DNA from: an uncultured Lachnospiraceae bacterium
GTDB taxonomy: Bacteria > Bacillota > Clostridia > Lachnospirales > Lachnospiraceae
Length of the DNA: 38,955 bases
Assembly (NCBI GenBank): GCA_900314295.1
Contig: OMUU01000148.1
Location: 1 to 38,955, forward strand
Direction of reading: 5' to 3'
Part shown: piece by piece, positions 17,178 through 25,459 of the stretch
Position numbering within the stretch: the stretch's first letter is position 1
How the letters are laid out: each line of letters starts with the position of its first letter
Position numbers and translations under genes: made by a program
Notes under the pieces: generated by a model
Database searches by the model: none
Told to the model about the DNA's origin: nothing
What the model saw: only the letters and a program-made list of their open reading frames with translations

Positions 17178-17191
17178 GGAGGAAATACATT

Positions 17192-17896
17192 ATGCTGAAA
17201 GTTGAAAATCTGAAAGTGCGCTACGGCATGATTGAAGCCATTAAAGGTATTTCCTTCGAGGTAAAAGATGGAGAAATCGTGACACTGATCGGCGCAAACG
17301 GCGCCGGGAAGACAACAACCATGCATGCGATCTCCGGACTTTTAAAACCGGCGGCGGGGTCCATTACCCTGGATGGTCATGATCTGGTGAAGATGCCGCC
17401 TCATAAAATTGTCTCACTCGGCCTTGCACAGGTTCCGGAGGGCAGGCGCGTCTTTGCGCAGCAGACCGTGGAGGAGAATCTGGTGCTCGGAGCGTATACG
17501 AGAAAGGACAAGACGGCGATAGCGGAAGACCGGGAGAAGGTTTTTGAGCTGTTTCCGAGACTGAAGGAGCGGAGGACACAGCTGGCGGGAACGCTGTCCG
17601 GAGGTGAGCAGCAGATGCTTGCCATGGGACGCGCGCTGATGGCAAAGCCGAAGATTATTCTGATGGATGAGCCGTCGATGGGACTGTCCCCTCTTCTTGT
17701 CAAGGAAATTTTTCACATCATTCAGGATATCAATAAACAGGGCACAACGGTGCTTCTGGTTGAGCAGAATGCACGTATGGCACTCGGAATTGCTGACAGA
17801 GCTTATGTGCTGGAAACGGGAAAGATCACGCTCGAGGGCACCGGCGCGGAGCTGGCGGAAGATGAGCGGGTGAGAAAGGCTTATCTGGGAGGTTAA
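17192..17896 (+). CDS. livF: Branched-chain amino acid ABC transporter ATP-binding protein LivF
   Basis: LivF is the second ATPase subunit. The 234-residue product has Walker A GANGAGKTTTMH, the LivF segment LAQVPEGRRVFAQQTVEENL, the signature TLSGGEQQMLAMGRALM, Walker B IILMDEPSMGL and the switch region LLVEQNARMAL. AAGGAGG precedes the ATG. Only three bases separate its stop from the CBS-ACT gene. Confidence 0.96.
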   Translation: MLKVENLKVRYGMIEAIKGISFEVKDGEIVTLIGANGAGKTTTMHAISGLLKPAAGSITLDGHDLVKMPPHKIVSLGLAQVPEGRRVFAQQTVEENLVLGAYTRKDKTAIAEDREKVFELFPRLKERRTQLAGTLSGGEQQMLAMGRALMAKPKIILMDEPSMGLSPLLVKEIFHIIQDINKQGTTVLLVEQNARMALGIADRAYVLETGKITLEGTGAELAEDERVRKAYLGG

Positions 17897-17899
17897 ACT

Positions 17900-18571
17900 A
17901 TGTTTGTAAAGGATCATATGACAAAGGACCCGGCAGTCATTACAAGGGATGTTTCGCTGATGAAGGCGACAGATATCATGGGGAAGGGAAGATTTCACCG
18001 TCTTCCTGTCGTGGATCAGGAAGGAAGGCTGATCGGACTCGTGACAGGCGGACTGGTCAAGGAAAAATCCGGCGCAGACCGGACTTCGCTTTCGATCTAT
18101 GAGCTGAATTATCTTCTGACGCGCACGACGGTCGGCGATGTCATGATTACCGATGTCAGGACCATAGGTCCGGACGCGTTTCTGGAGGAGGCTTCCGGAA
18201 TAATGGCGGACAACGACATCTCGGTGCTTCCGGTCGTGGACGATGACCGGAAGGTTCTGGGAATCATTACGGACCGCGATATTTACCGCGCGTTTATTGA
18301 CCTTACCGGATACCGCAAGCAGGGAACGCGGTTTGTAATTTCCTGCGAGGATCGTCCGGGACAGCTTCTGAAGGTAGTACAGCTGTTTGCGGAGGAAGAT
18401 GCAAATCTGGAGAATCTTGCGGTTTATCACACAGAGCGGGGCGTTGAGATCGAGATCAAGGCTACCGGCGAGGTTTCCGTGGAACGAATGACAGAGGTAC
18501 TGAGGAAAGCGGGATTTGAAGTGACCAATGTCCTTCAGAGACATGCGGACGGAAGCTGCGACAGATATTAA
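17900..18571 (+). CDS. CBS-pair and ACT domain protein
   Basis: This 223-residue protein has two CBS domains (about residues 4-60 and 76-130: MTKDPAVITRDVSLMKA and VGDVMITDVRTIGPDAFLEE) and an ACT domain (about 142-205: FVISCEDRPGQLLKVVQLFA). CBS pairs usually bind adenosine nucleotides and ACT domains bind amino acids, so a ligand-sensing role is likely. The layout resembles AcuB-type proteins. It starts three bases after livF, which places it in the liv operon and suggests that it senses an amino acid or the energy state for this transporter or for branched-chain metabolism. No DNA-binding or catalytic domain is visible, so its output partner is unknown. Confidence 0.88.
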   Translation: MFVKDHMTKDPAVITRDVSLMKATDIMGKGRFHRLPVVDQEGRLIGLVTGGLVKEKSGADRTSLSIYELNYLLTRTTVGDVMITDVRTIGPDAFLEEASGIMADNDISVLPVVDDDRKVLGIITDRDIYRAFIDLTGYRKQGTRFVISCEDRPGQLLKVVQLFAEEDANLENLAVYHTERGVEIEIKATGEVSVERMTEVLRKAGFEVTNVLQRHADGSCDRY

Positions 18572-18592
18572 TATTGTCCTCCGGACTTTGTA

Positions 18593-18610
18593 CGGCTAGG
18601 ATTTTACAGT
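18593..18610 (+). repeat. Terminal fragment of repeat family A
   Basis: CGGCTAGGATTTTACAGT matches the left inner arm of the element at 1-235 (CGGCAAGGATTTTACAGT). The GTTCAC tip and the rest are absent. It lies between the CBS-ACT gene and hcp. Confidence 0.5.
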
Positions 18611-18659
18611 AAAGAAAATTAAATTTTGTGAGATTTGTTACGGCAAAATCTATTTTTTC

Positions 18660-18668
18660 TGGTATACT
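18660..18668 (+). promoter_or_regulatory. Extended -10 promoter of hcp
   Basis: TGGTATACT forms an extended -10 box 43 bases before the hcp ATG; no good -35 is seen at 16-18 bases. A short inverted repeat, TCATT-CTGAT-AATGA (18673-18687), directly follows and could be an operator. AGGAGG precedes the hcp start. Confidence 0.45.
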
Positions 18669-18711
18669 GGAATCATTCTGATAATGAGCACAATTCCAGG
18701 AGGTATAGAGT

Positions 18712-20571
18712 ATGGATACAAATAATGCAATGTTCTGTTACCAGTGCCAGGAGACGATGGGCGGCACAGGATGCACGAGAGTGGGTATGTGCGGTAAGAA
18801 GCCGGATCTGGCCGCAATGCAGGATCTGCTGATCTATGTGACGAAAGGGCTGTCCGCGATTACCACACAGCTTCGGAGAGAGAAGACCGAGATCACGGCG
18901 GACGTGAACCACATGGTGACGGCGAACCTTTTTGCCACAATCACGAATGCGGATTTTGATAAGGAAGACATCATCTCCCGGATCGAAGCGACACTTCGAA
19001 AGGAAGATGAACTTCTGGCAAAGGTGAGCAAAAAGGAAGCCCTTCCGGGGGCTTCTCTGTGGAGGGGTTCGCGTGAGGAATTTGCGGCAAAGGCCGCGGG
19101 CGTCGGCGTTCTTGCCACAAAAGATGAGGATATCCGCAGCTTCCGCGAGCTGATCATCTATGGCGTGAAGGGTCTTGCGGCTTATGTCAGCCACGCCAAT
19201 GCGCTCGGGAAGGAAGATACCGATATCGATATGTTCATGCAGCGGGCGCTGGCGCAGACTATGGATGATACGCTCACCGGCGGCACGCTGCTTGCGCTTG
19301 TCATGGAGACCGGACGATATGGCGTCCGCGGAATGGATCTCCTGGACAAAGCGAATACGGAGGCGTACGGCAATCCGGAGATCACAAAGGTAAATATCGG
19401 TGTGCGCAGCAATCCGGCAATCCTGATTTCCGGCCATGATCTGAAGGATCTGGAGATGCTTCTGGAGCAGACACAGGGTACCGGTGTGGATGTATACACA
19501 CACGGCGAAATGCTCCCGGCGCACTATTATCCTGCCTTCAAGAAGTATGACAACTTTGTCGGAAACTACGGTAATGCCTGGTGGAAGCAGAAGGAAGAAT
19601 TTGAGAGCTTTAACGGTCCGGTGCTCTTGACGACGAACTGTCTGGTTCCGCCGAAGGATTCGTACAAGGACCGCCTGTTTACAACCGGGAATGCGGGGTA
19701 TCCGGGCTGCGTTCATATCGACGCGGACGAAAATGGTCACAAGGATTTTTCTCCGATCATTGAAATGGCGAAGTCTTTGCCTTCCCCGACGGAGATCGAA
19801 ACCGGAGAAATCGTGGGAGGCTTTGCGCACAATCAGGTATTTGCGCTTGCGGACAAGGTGGTAGATGCGGTAAAGAGCGGAGCGATCCAGAAGTTCGTCG
19901 TGATGGCAGGCTGCGACGGCCGCGCAAAGACCAGAAGCTACTACACCGATTTTGCAAAGGCATTGCCGAAGGATACCGTGATTCTGACAGCCGGCTGCGC
20001 AAAGTACAGATACAATAAGCTTGATCTCGGAGATATCAACGGCATTCCGAGGGTACTGGATGCGGGACAGTGCAACGACTCGTATTCCTTGGTTCAGATT
20101 GCCCTCAAGCTGAAGGAGGCGTTTGGCTACGATAATCTGAATCAGCTGCCGATTGTCTACAATATCGCATGGTACGAGCAGAAGGCTGTGATTGTACTGC
20201 TGGCTCTTCTCTATCTGGACGTAAAGCACATTCATCTCGGCCCGACGCTTCCGGCATTCCTTTCGCCGAATGTCGCAAATGTGCTGGTCAAATATTTCGG
20301 AATTTCCGGGATCAGCACGGTACAGCAGGATATGGATGCGATGCTGGGAGGCTCTGATCAGCTCATCCGCGCAGATATGATTGTCGGCGACATCGTACAG
20401 GCCTATCCGTCTCTGGTTCCGGTTATGCTCAGCTGCGGTCTTCACTGTATCAGCTGCGGCGTTTCCGAGATGGAGACGCTGGAGGAAGCCTGCCTGACGC
20501 ATGGGCTGGATGTTTATGACATTCTGGAAATTTTGAATGACGAGCTTGCGCACGAAAATAACGGTAAGTGA
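18712..20571 (+). CDS. hcp: Hybrid cluster protein (hydroxylamine reductase) with C-terminal DUF1858-like domain
   Basis: Hcp carries a [4Fe-4S] cluster and a hybrid Fe-S-O cluster and is linked to nitric oxide and nitrosative stress defence; hydroxylamine reduction is the classic assay activity. The N-terminal cysteines are C9, C12, C21 and C27 ([20 protein letters not shown]). Later hybrid-cluster ligands are visible in [26 protein letters not shown] and [12 protein letters not shown]. At 619 residues it is about 60 longer than usual; the extra C-terminal part ([36 protein letters not shown]) fits the DUF1858 family. This looks like a gene fusion. It ends before a strong hairpin at 20588-20630. 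It stands alone, not in an operon. Confidence 0.93.
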   Translation: MDTNNAMFCYQCQETMGGTGCTRVGMCGKKPDLAAMQDLLIYVTKGLSAITTQLRREKTEITADVNHMVTANLFATITNADFDKEDIISRIEATLRKEDELLAKVSKKEALPGASLWRGSREEFAAKAAGVGVLATKDEDIRSFRELIIYGVKGLAAYVSHANALGKEDTDIDMFMQRALAQTMDDTLTGGTLLALVMETGRYGVRGMDLLDKANTEAYGNPEITKVNIGVRSNPAILISGHDLKDLEMLLEQTQGTGVDVYTHGEMLPAHYYPAFKKYDNFVGNYGNAWWKQKEEFESFNGPVLLTTNCLVPPKDSYKDRLFTTGNAGYPGCVHIDADENGHKDFSPIIEMAKSLPSPTEIETGEIVGGFAHNQVFALADKVVDAVKSGAIQKFVVMAGCDGRAKTRSYYTDFAKALPKDTVILTAGCAKYRYNKLDLGDINGIPRVLDAGQCNDSYSLVQIALKLKEAFGYDNLNQLPIVYNIAWYEQKAVIVLLALLYLDVKHIHLGPTLPAFLSPNVANVLVKYFGISGISTVQQDMDAMLGGSDQLIRADMIVGDIVQAYPSLVPVMLSCGLHCISCGVSEMETLEEACLTHGLDVYDILEILNDELAHENNGK

Positions 20572-20587
20572 TTGATTATAGATATGG

Positions 20588-20630
20588 AAGACCGCCGCAC
20601 CGGCTGTATTGCAGTTGGTGCGGCGGTCTT
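20588..20630. terminator. Strong bidirectional terminator between convergent hcp and SPFH genes
   Basis: A perfect 14-base stem, AAGACCGCCGCACC (20588-20601) and GGTGCGGCGGTCTT (20617-20630), flanks a 15-base loop. It ends 13 bases before the reverse gene's stop codon. The T tract is short, but the convergent setting supports a terminator role. Confidence 0.75.
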
Positions 20631-20642
20631 TGCTTACGCGTT

Positions 20643-21695
20643 TTATATTTCAGTGGTATCAGAGCGTTGATCTTCAGAGACAACGGAGGAATTGATTGCG
20701 GCGGAAGCGGCTGCAGCTTCCCGTCCGCCCCGGCCGGTTTCCTCTGTGATGCAGGGATCCTTCGGAACAGCCGGCTTCGGTTTGGCGTTCCGGTTGACAG
20801 GCGTCGCATCACCGATTCCCAGTGCTTCTCCGGCTACGCCGAGAGAGGAAATGACATTTGCGATATCAGAAGGCATGTAGATTTTGGTGGCTCTGCCATC
20901 GGAGACATCCTTGAGAGCCTCGATTCCCTTCAGCTTGAGAACGCTTTCGCTGATGCCTGCCTTATTCAGATCGGTAATACCTGCTGCTTCCGCTTCGTAG
21001 ACGAGCTTGATGGATTTCGCACGTCCTTCGGCCAGAGCGATCTGCGCATCGCGCTCCGCTTCGGCAGCAAGGATCTTTGCTTTCTTGTCACCTTCTGCGC
21101 GGCTGACAACGGCTTCCTGATGTGCCTGCGCCTCCAGAACGGTCTGACGGCGCTCGCGCTCCGCACGCATCTGCTTTGTCATGACCTCTTCAATCTCTTT
21201 CGGGGGCTGAATATTCTTAATCTCCACGCGGGTAACTTTGATGCCCCAGGGATCGGTCGCCTCGTCCAGAATGGCCTGCATCCTTCCGTTGATTGTCTCG
21301 CGGGAGGTTAAGGTCTGATCGAGTTCCATGTCGCCGATGATGTTTCGAAGCGTCGTGGCAGAGAGATTCTGCAGACCGGAGATGGGGTTTTCAATTCCAT
21401 AGGTATAGAGCTTCGGATCAAATACATAACAGAAGACAACCGAATCAATCATCATGGTGACGTTATCCTTCGTGATGACCGGCTGCGGAGGAAAATCGAG
21501 TACCTGTTCCTTCAGGGAAACCTTTTTGGCTATTTTTTCAACGATCGGCATCTTCAGATGAAGACCTGCGTTCCAGATCGTTTTGAACTTTCCAAGGTGT
21601 TCGATGACGTATGCCTCTGCCTGGGGAACAATTCGTATGTTCGCCGCAATCAGCCAGATGACGAGGATTGCCAGAATAATCCAGATAACAAACAT
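20643..21695 (-). CDS. SPFH/band 7 domain membrane protein (stomatin/QmcA-like)
   Basis: SPFH proteins scaffold membrane microdomains and often modulate proteases. The 350-residue product starts with one membrane helix (FVIWIILAILVIWLIAANI), then IRIVPQAEAYVIEHLGKF and the band 7 domain with DNVTMMIDSVVFCYVFDP, LRNIIGDMELDQTLTSRE, and a long Ala/Glu/Arg helix (about residues 190-260) with the family YEAEAAGI-like segment LVYEAEAAGITDL. The C-terminus is a Gly/Ala/Ser-rich low-complexity tail. I chose the ATG at 21695 because AAAGGAG lies 8 bases upstream; an in-frame start upstream adds 24 residues unlike the family. No NfeD partner is adjacent. Confidence 0.9.
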   Translation of the reverse strand: MFVIWIILAILVIWLIAANIRIVPQAEAYVIEHLGKFKTIWNAGLHLKMPIVEKIAKKVSLKEQVLDFPPQPVITKDNVTMMIDSVVFCYVFDPKLYTYGIENPISGLQNLSATTLRNIIGDMELDQTLTSRETINGRMQAILDEATDPWGIKVTRVEIKNIQPPKEIEEVMTKQMRAERERRQTVLEAQAHQEAVVSRAEGDKKAKILAAEAERDAQIALAEGRAKSIKLVYEAEAAGITDLNKAGISESVLKLKGIEALKDVSDGRATKIYMPSDIANVISSLGVAGEALGIGDATPVNRNAKPKPAVPKDPCITEETGRGGREAAAASAAINSSVVSEDQRSDTTEI

Positions 21696-21987
21696 TATTG
21701 ATACTCCTTTCATAGATGTCCGTGCTTTCATAGAATTGCGGGTTAACTTATATAAGAAGTATATCATGACATATCCGAGACTGCATCAAATATTTTCTGA
21801 AAATAATGATAGCAGAAGCAAAGCGAACGCGCAACCGGATTGTTTTTACGTGTCTGAAGTTATAATATAGAAGGTGGATGTGCGTGTTATTAATTGCGCC
21901 GCATACCGCATAGGTTTTCGGATTGCTCCGTGTTCTGCACTACCGCAATCCATATACAAAAATAGACTGAAGAAATGTGAGGACGAT

Positions 21988-22797
21988 ATGCGATTCGAGA
22001 AGAAAAATACGGATGTGATTGATGATCCGGTCCGTCACGCGGAATCCGTGCATCACAAAAAATTTCGGGCTGTACAGCGGGTGATACCGTGGGAACCGTT
22101 TCTTAATGTATGTGTGACCTCGCAGTTTTCTTCCCTGGGAAAGGGATATGAGAGACACTGCGGACCTGTTGCGATCACGAATCTGATTCTTGCACTGCAT
22201 AATCGATTCCCTGATGCGGATCGGGGTAAGTTAGAAAGAGTGGATGTGGAAAGTCCGGAAAGCATAATCCGTGGAAATCCGGAAAGTATATACCGGGGAA
22301 ATTCGGAAAGCATAAACCGGGGAAATCCGGATTTCGGTCAAAAACAACAGGATTCCGGGAGACCTCTGCAGCCGGAGGAGGTCTTCCTTCATGTGAGCGG
22401 AATCGGTGAAAAGATGCTGATCTATCACAATATGGATCTTTTTCATCATTTCGGAGGAACCAGTGACGCTCTTACGGGACTTTATATTTGCACCTGTCTG
22501 AAGAAGTACCATCTGGAATGCTCTGTGCTTCCGTTCATACCGTTCCGGAGGGGACTTTTCATGGAGCGGGCGAAGCAGGACCGGATTTTGTATCTGGTGC
22601 TACGACATCATCCGTGCTATGGAAACCATCACGTGATCTGCTGCGGGGCAGTTGAGGTGGAGAGTGAGGACCGGCAGGAGCATGCGCTCTATCTCGCGAT
22701 TGCGGACGGTTGGGCGCCGCATCTGAGATATCTGCCGGTCTCTGAGCTCGGAATTTGTTTCGGATATCAGATCATTCCCGGAGAGGACAGAAGATAA
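21988..22797 (+). CDS. Putative C39-like cysteine-peptidase-fold protein with internal repeats
   Basis: I do not recognise a named gene. The 269-residue product has the look of a papain/C39-like fold: GYERHCGPVAITNLI holds a possible nucleophile Cys58, GNHHVICCGAVEV a possible His214 or His215, and LAIADGWAPH a possible Asp240, in the order expected for a Cys-His-Asp triad. There is no signal peptide or membrane helix, so it is probably cytosolic. Residues 88-115 form about three and a half copies of an 8-residue repeat (GNPESIYR-like) coded by a 24-base unit. The ATG at 21988 has GAGG a few bases upstream. An upstream GTG at 21874 would add 38 unconvincing residues. Its stop is 28 bases before cls. 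Protease activity is inference. Confidence 0.55.
   Translation: MRFEKKNTDVIDDPVRHAESVHHKKFRAVQRVIPWEPFLNVCVTSQFSSLGKGYERHCGPVAITNLILALHNRFPDADRGKLERVDVESPESIIRGNPESIYRGNSESINRGNPDFGQKQQDSGRPLQPEEVFLHVSGIGEKMLIYHNMDLFHHFGGTSDALTGLYICTCLKKYHLECSVLPFIPFRRGLFMERAKQDRILYLVLRHHPCYGNHHVICCGAVEVESEDRQEHALYLAIADGWAPHLRYLPVSELGICFGYQIIPGEDRR
22249..22332 (+). repeat. In-frame 24-base tandem repeat inside a CDS
   Basis: Copies at 22249-22272, 22273-22296 and 22297-22320, and a half copy from 22321, share GGAAATCCGGAAAGCATA. They encode ESPESIIR, GNPESIYR, GNSESINR and GNPD. The reading frame is kept. Confidence 0.9.
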
Positions 22798-22825
22798 GAA
22801 CAGACGGAAGCAGAGGGGTGGCGGT

Positions 22826-24388
22826 ATGAGTGATAAGATGAGGGTCGAGCAGAAGAGCTGGACCAAGACAAGCATTGTTCGTGTGTTTTTCTTCGTGATA
22901 CTGATTGCAATTCAGTTTATGTGGATTTTTGAGATGATCACGTATCTGGAGGCGAGGGTGACCTGGCTTTCGACTGTGATCAGCTTCGGGGCCATGATTC
23001 TGACATTGACGATTTTCTCACGGCATATCAACGCATCCTACCGGATGTTCTGGATGATGATCGTCATGGCCTTTCCGATGGTGGGAATTGTCTTTTACGC
23101 TGTGATGGGGAGGAAAAATTCTACGCGCCGGATGCGGCGCGAATTTGAGGAAATTGATCACATCCTTTTCCGAAGGATGCAGCAGGACCCGGATACGGAA
23201 GAAGCTCTTGAAAAGGAAGATCAGAGATCTGCCGGGGCATCGAATTATCTTTGGAAAACCTGCGGGTTTCCCGTTTACGAAAATACAAAGGTCAGGTATT
23301 TTTCCGATGCAAAGGACGCGTTTGAAGCGCAGCTGGAGGATCTGAAAACGGCAAAGCATCACATTTTCCTGGAATATTTCGCCATCGAGGAGGAGGGAGC
23401 CTTTGAAAGGGCCTTTCAAATCCTGAAGAAAAAGGCGGCGGAGGGCGTAGAGGTCCGCATGGTTTATGATGATATCGGAAGTATTGCGTTCCTGAACCGG
23501 AAATTCAACAGGAAAATGGAGGAGGCCGGCATTCATTGTATCCGGTTCAATCCGGTTCTCCCCTTTCTGAATATCTTTGCCAACAACAGAGACCATCGGA
23601 AAATCATGGTGATTGACGGTAGGATCGGATATACCGGCGGATACAATCTGGCAAACGAGTATTTCCACATCACGAAGCCGTACGGGTTTTGGAAGGATAC
23701 CGGCGTGCGCCTTGAAGGTGCGGCGGTTCGGAGTCTGACGATAATCTTTCTGGAGATGTGGGATCTGCTCAGCCACACTTCCCCGCAGGGTGATCTGGAC
23801 AAATACATGCCGGCATATGCGTATCATATCAAGAGTGACGGATATGTGCAGCCGTACGCAGACAGTCCTCTGGATGAGGAGCCGACCGGTGAAGAGGTCT
23901 ATATGAATATGCTCCGGACAGCCAAAAACTACGCGTATTTTGTGACACCGTACCTTCTGATTACAGATGAAATGCGGCGGGAGATGGTAGGCGCCGCAAA
24001 ACGGGGAGTCGATGTGCGAATTATAACACCCGGCATCCCGGACAAGAAAATGGTCTATCAGGAGACAAGGTCGTATTATTCAGGACTGGTTCGTGGCGGC
24101 GTTCGGATCTACGAATATACGCCGGGCTTTTGTCACGCAAAGATGAGCATCGTCGACGACAGATCGGCCACGGTCGGGACGATCAATCTCGACTATCGGA
24201 GCCTGTACCTTCACTTCGAGGACGGCGTGCTGTTCCATCGCAGCAGTATTGTCGGGGAGGTCAAGGCGGATTTCGAGAAGATGCTGCTGGAATCCGAGGA
24301 AGTGACAGACCGCTACCGCAAGGGAGCACAGACGATTCTGCAGCGCTGTGTCCGCGCACTTCTACGATTCGTCGCACCGCTGCTGTGA
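22826..24388 (+). CDS. cls: Cardiolipin synthase (phospholipase D family)
   Basis: Cardiolipin synthase joins two phosphatidylglycerol molecules, or related donors, to make cardiolipin in the membrane. The 520-residue product has two N-terminal membrane helices (about residues 15-35 and 50-85), then two phospholipase D HKD motifs: DHRKIMVIDGRIGYTGGYN (about residues 254-272) and CHAKMSIVDDRSATVGTINL (about 434-453). Both catalytic motifs are intact and the length is normal. GGTGGCGGT precedes the ATG. It follows the C39-like gene by 28 bases on the same strand, so both may be co-transcribed. Confidence 0.94.
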   Translation: MSDKMRVEQKSWTKTSIVRVFFFVILIAIQFMWIFEMITYLEARVTWLSTVISFGAMILTLTIFSRHINASYRMFWMMIVMAFPMVGIVFYAVMGRKNSTRRMRREFEEIDHILFRRMQQDPDTEEALEKEDQRSAGASNYLWKTCGFPVYENTKVRYFSDAKDAFEAQLEDLKTAKHHIFLEYFAIEEEGAFERAFQILKKKAAEGVEVRMVYDDIGSIAFLNRKFNRKMEEAGIHCIRFNPVLPFLNIFANNRDHRKIMVIDGRIGYTGGYNLANEYFHITKPYGFWKDTGVRLEGAAVRSLTIIFLEMWDLLSHTSPQGDLDKYMPAYAYHIKSDGYVQPYADSPLDEEPTGEEVYMNMLRTAKNYAYFVTPYLLITDEMRREMVGAAKRGVDVRIITPGIPDKKMVYQETRSYYSGLVRGGVRIYEYTPGFCHAKMSIVDDRSATVGTINLDYRSLYLHFEDGVLFHRSSIVGEVKADFEKMLLESEEVTDRYRKGAQTILQRCVRALLRFVAPLL

Positions 24389-24391
24389 CGG

Positions 24392-24437
24392 GTTCACGCG
24401 CGACTAAAATCGTTGCCGTACATGGTTGTGAGTGAAC
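24392..24437 (-). repeat. Internally deleted copy of repeat family A
   Basis: These 46 bases start GTTCACGCGC and end TTGTGAGTGAAC. In reverse orientation they match the two ends of the element at 1-235: the part TTGCCGTACATGGTTGTGAG corresponds to the reverse complement of bases 9-23. The middle is missing. The 300-base gap between cls and sufC holds this copy, the suf promoter and a long leader, but no ORF with a fitting ribosome binding site. Confidence 0.7.
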
Positions 24438-24481
24438 AGTAGCTGTGACGGCGCAACTGCCTTTGTTTTTGAGAATGTTGC

Positions 24482-24510
24482 TTGCAATTGAAAATACAGT
24501 GTTATATAAT
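24482..24510 (+). promoter_or_regulatory. Predicted sigma-A promoter of the suf operon
   Basis: TTGCAA (24482-24487), a 17-base spacer and TATAAT (24505-24510) form a near-consensus promoter. The leader to sufC is about 170 bases, which is long for the window. ACTAGGG at 24537-24543 in the early leader could be a regulator half-site, but no clear inverted repeat surrounds it. Confidence 0.7.
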
Positions 24511-24688
24511 GAAGCGACTGGAAAGTGTAGCATTTTACTAGGGTTTATTTTTGAATGTTGGTGCTGCGCACAGTCTGAAATACAATATATTTCATAAGCA
24601 TACATCATGATGGGATCCGCAGTACATATTGTTTGTGGCATCATACATCGTATACGTGTTTATCGGAGAGTTATGGTAGGAGGATGTT

Positions 24689-25450
24689 ATGGCAGATATT
24701 TTATTACAGGTGAAGGACCTGTCAGTCAGTGTAGAGGACAAGGATATCCTGAAGGGGTTAAACCTTGAGGTGAGAAAAGGAGAAACCCACGTTCTGATGG
24801 GACCGAACGGTGCGGGTAAGTCTACGCTCGGGAATGCATTGATGGGCAACCCGAATTATATCATTAAGAGCGGCGATATTCTTTTCAACGGGAAGAGCAT
24901 TCTGGATGAGCCGGTGAATCAGAGGGCGAAGGACGGACTGTTCATGTCCTTCCAGAATCCGCTTGAGGTTCCGGGAATTTCTCTTTCCAACTTTATCCGC
25001 AATGCCCTGGAGAATCGTACGGGCGAGAGAATCCGTCTCTGGGATTTCCGCAAGAAGATCGCGGCGGCGATGGATGTCCTGCAGATGGATCATTCCTACG
25101 CGGAGCGCGACCTGAACGTCGGCTTTTCCGGCGGCGAGAAAAAGAAAGCGGAGATTCTCCAGCTTCTGATGCTGAATCCTTCTCTTGCCATTCTGGATGA
25201 GACAGACTCGGGACTGGATGTCGACGCGGTGCGTACGGTATCCAAGGGCGTTGAAGAGTATCAGAAGAACAGGGACGGCGCGCTGATCATCATCACGCAC
25301 AGCACCCGTATTCTGGAGTCTCTGCATGTGGATGCCACCCACGTTCTGGTAGACGGTACAATCGTTGAGAACGGCGATGCATCGCTGGTTGACGAGATCA
25401 ATGAGCATGGATTTGAGCGATTCATCAAGGAAGAAACCAAAGAGGCATAA
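24689..25450 (+). CDS. sufC: Fe-S cluster assembly ATPase SufC
   Basis: SufC is the ABC-type ATPase of the SufBCD scaffold complex that assembles iron-sulfur clusters in the cytosol. The 253-residue protein shows Walker A GPNGAGKSTLGNALMG (about residues 37-52), the Q-loop MSFQNPLEVPGI, the signature VGFSGGEKKKAEILQLL, Walker B LAILDETDSGLDVDAV and the H-loop ITHSTRILE. GGAGG precedes the ATG. It is the first gene of sufCBDSU, the usual Gram-positive order. Confidence 0.96.
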   Translation: MADILLQVKDLSVSVEDKDILKGLNLEVRKGETHVLMGPNGAGKSTLGNALMGNPNYIIKSGDILFNGKSILDEPVNQRAKDGLFMSFQNPLEVPGISLSNFIRNALENRTGERIRLWDFRKKIAAAMDVLQMDHSYAERDLNVGFSGGEKKKAEILQLLMLNPSLAILDETDSGLDVDAVRTVSKGVEEYQKNRDGALIIITHSTRILESLHVDATHVLVDGTIVENGDASLVDEINEHGFERFIKEETKEA

Positions 25451-25459
25451 GGAGATCAT

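Noticed and set aside
18673..20553. 626-residue reverse-strand frame opposite hcp
   Set aside because: It mirrors a conserved gene over its whole length and has no start site of its own.
21874..21987. 38-residue N-terminal extension of the C39-like protein
   Set aside because: The added residues lack domain character, and a ribosome binding site lies directly before the internal ATG at 21988.
24440..24475. Possible terminator after cls (CAGT...ACTG followed by a T-rich stretch)
   Set aside because: The stem is only about four bases, too weak to support.
24511..24688. Long suf leader considered as a riboswitch or T-box
   Set aside because: No T-box sequence, no known aptamer pattern and no terminator hairpin could be found.
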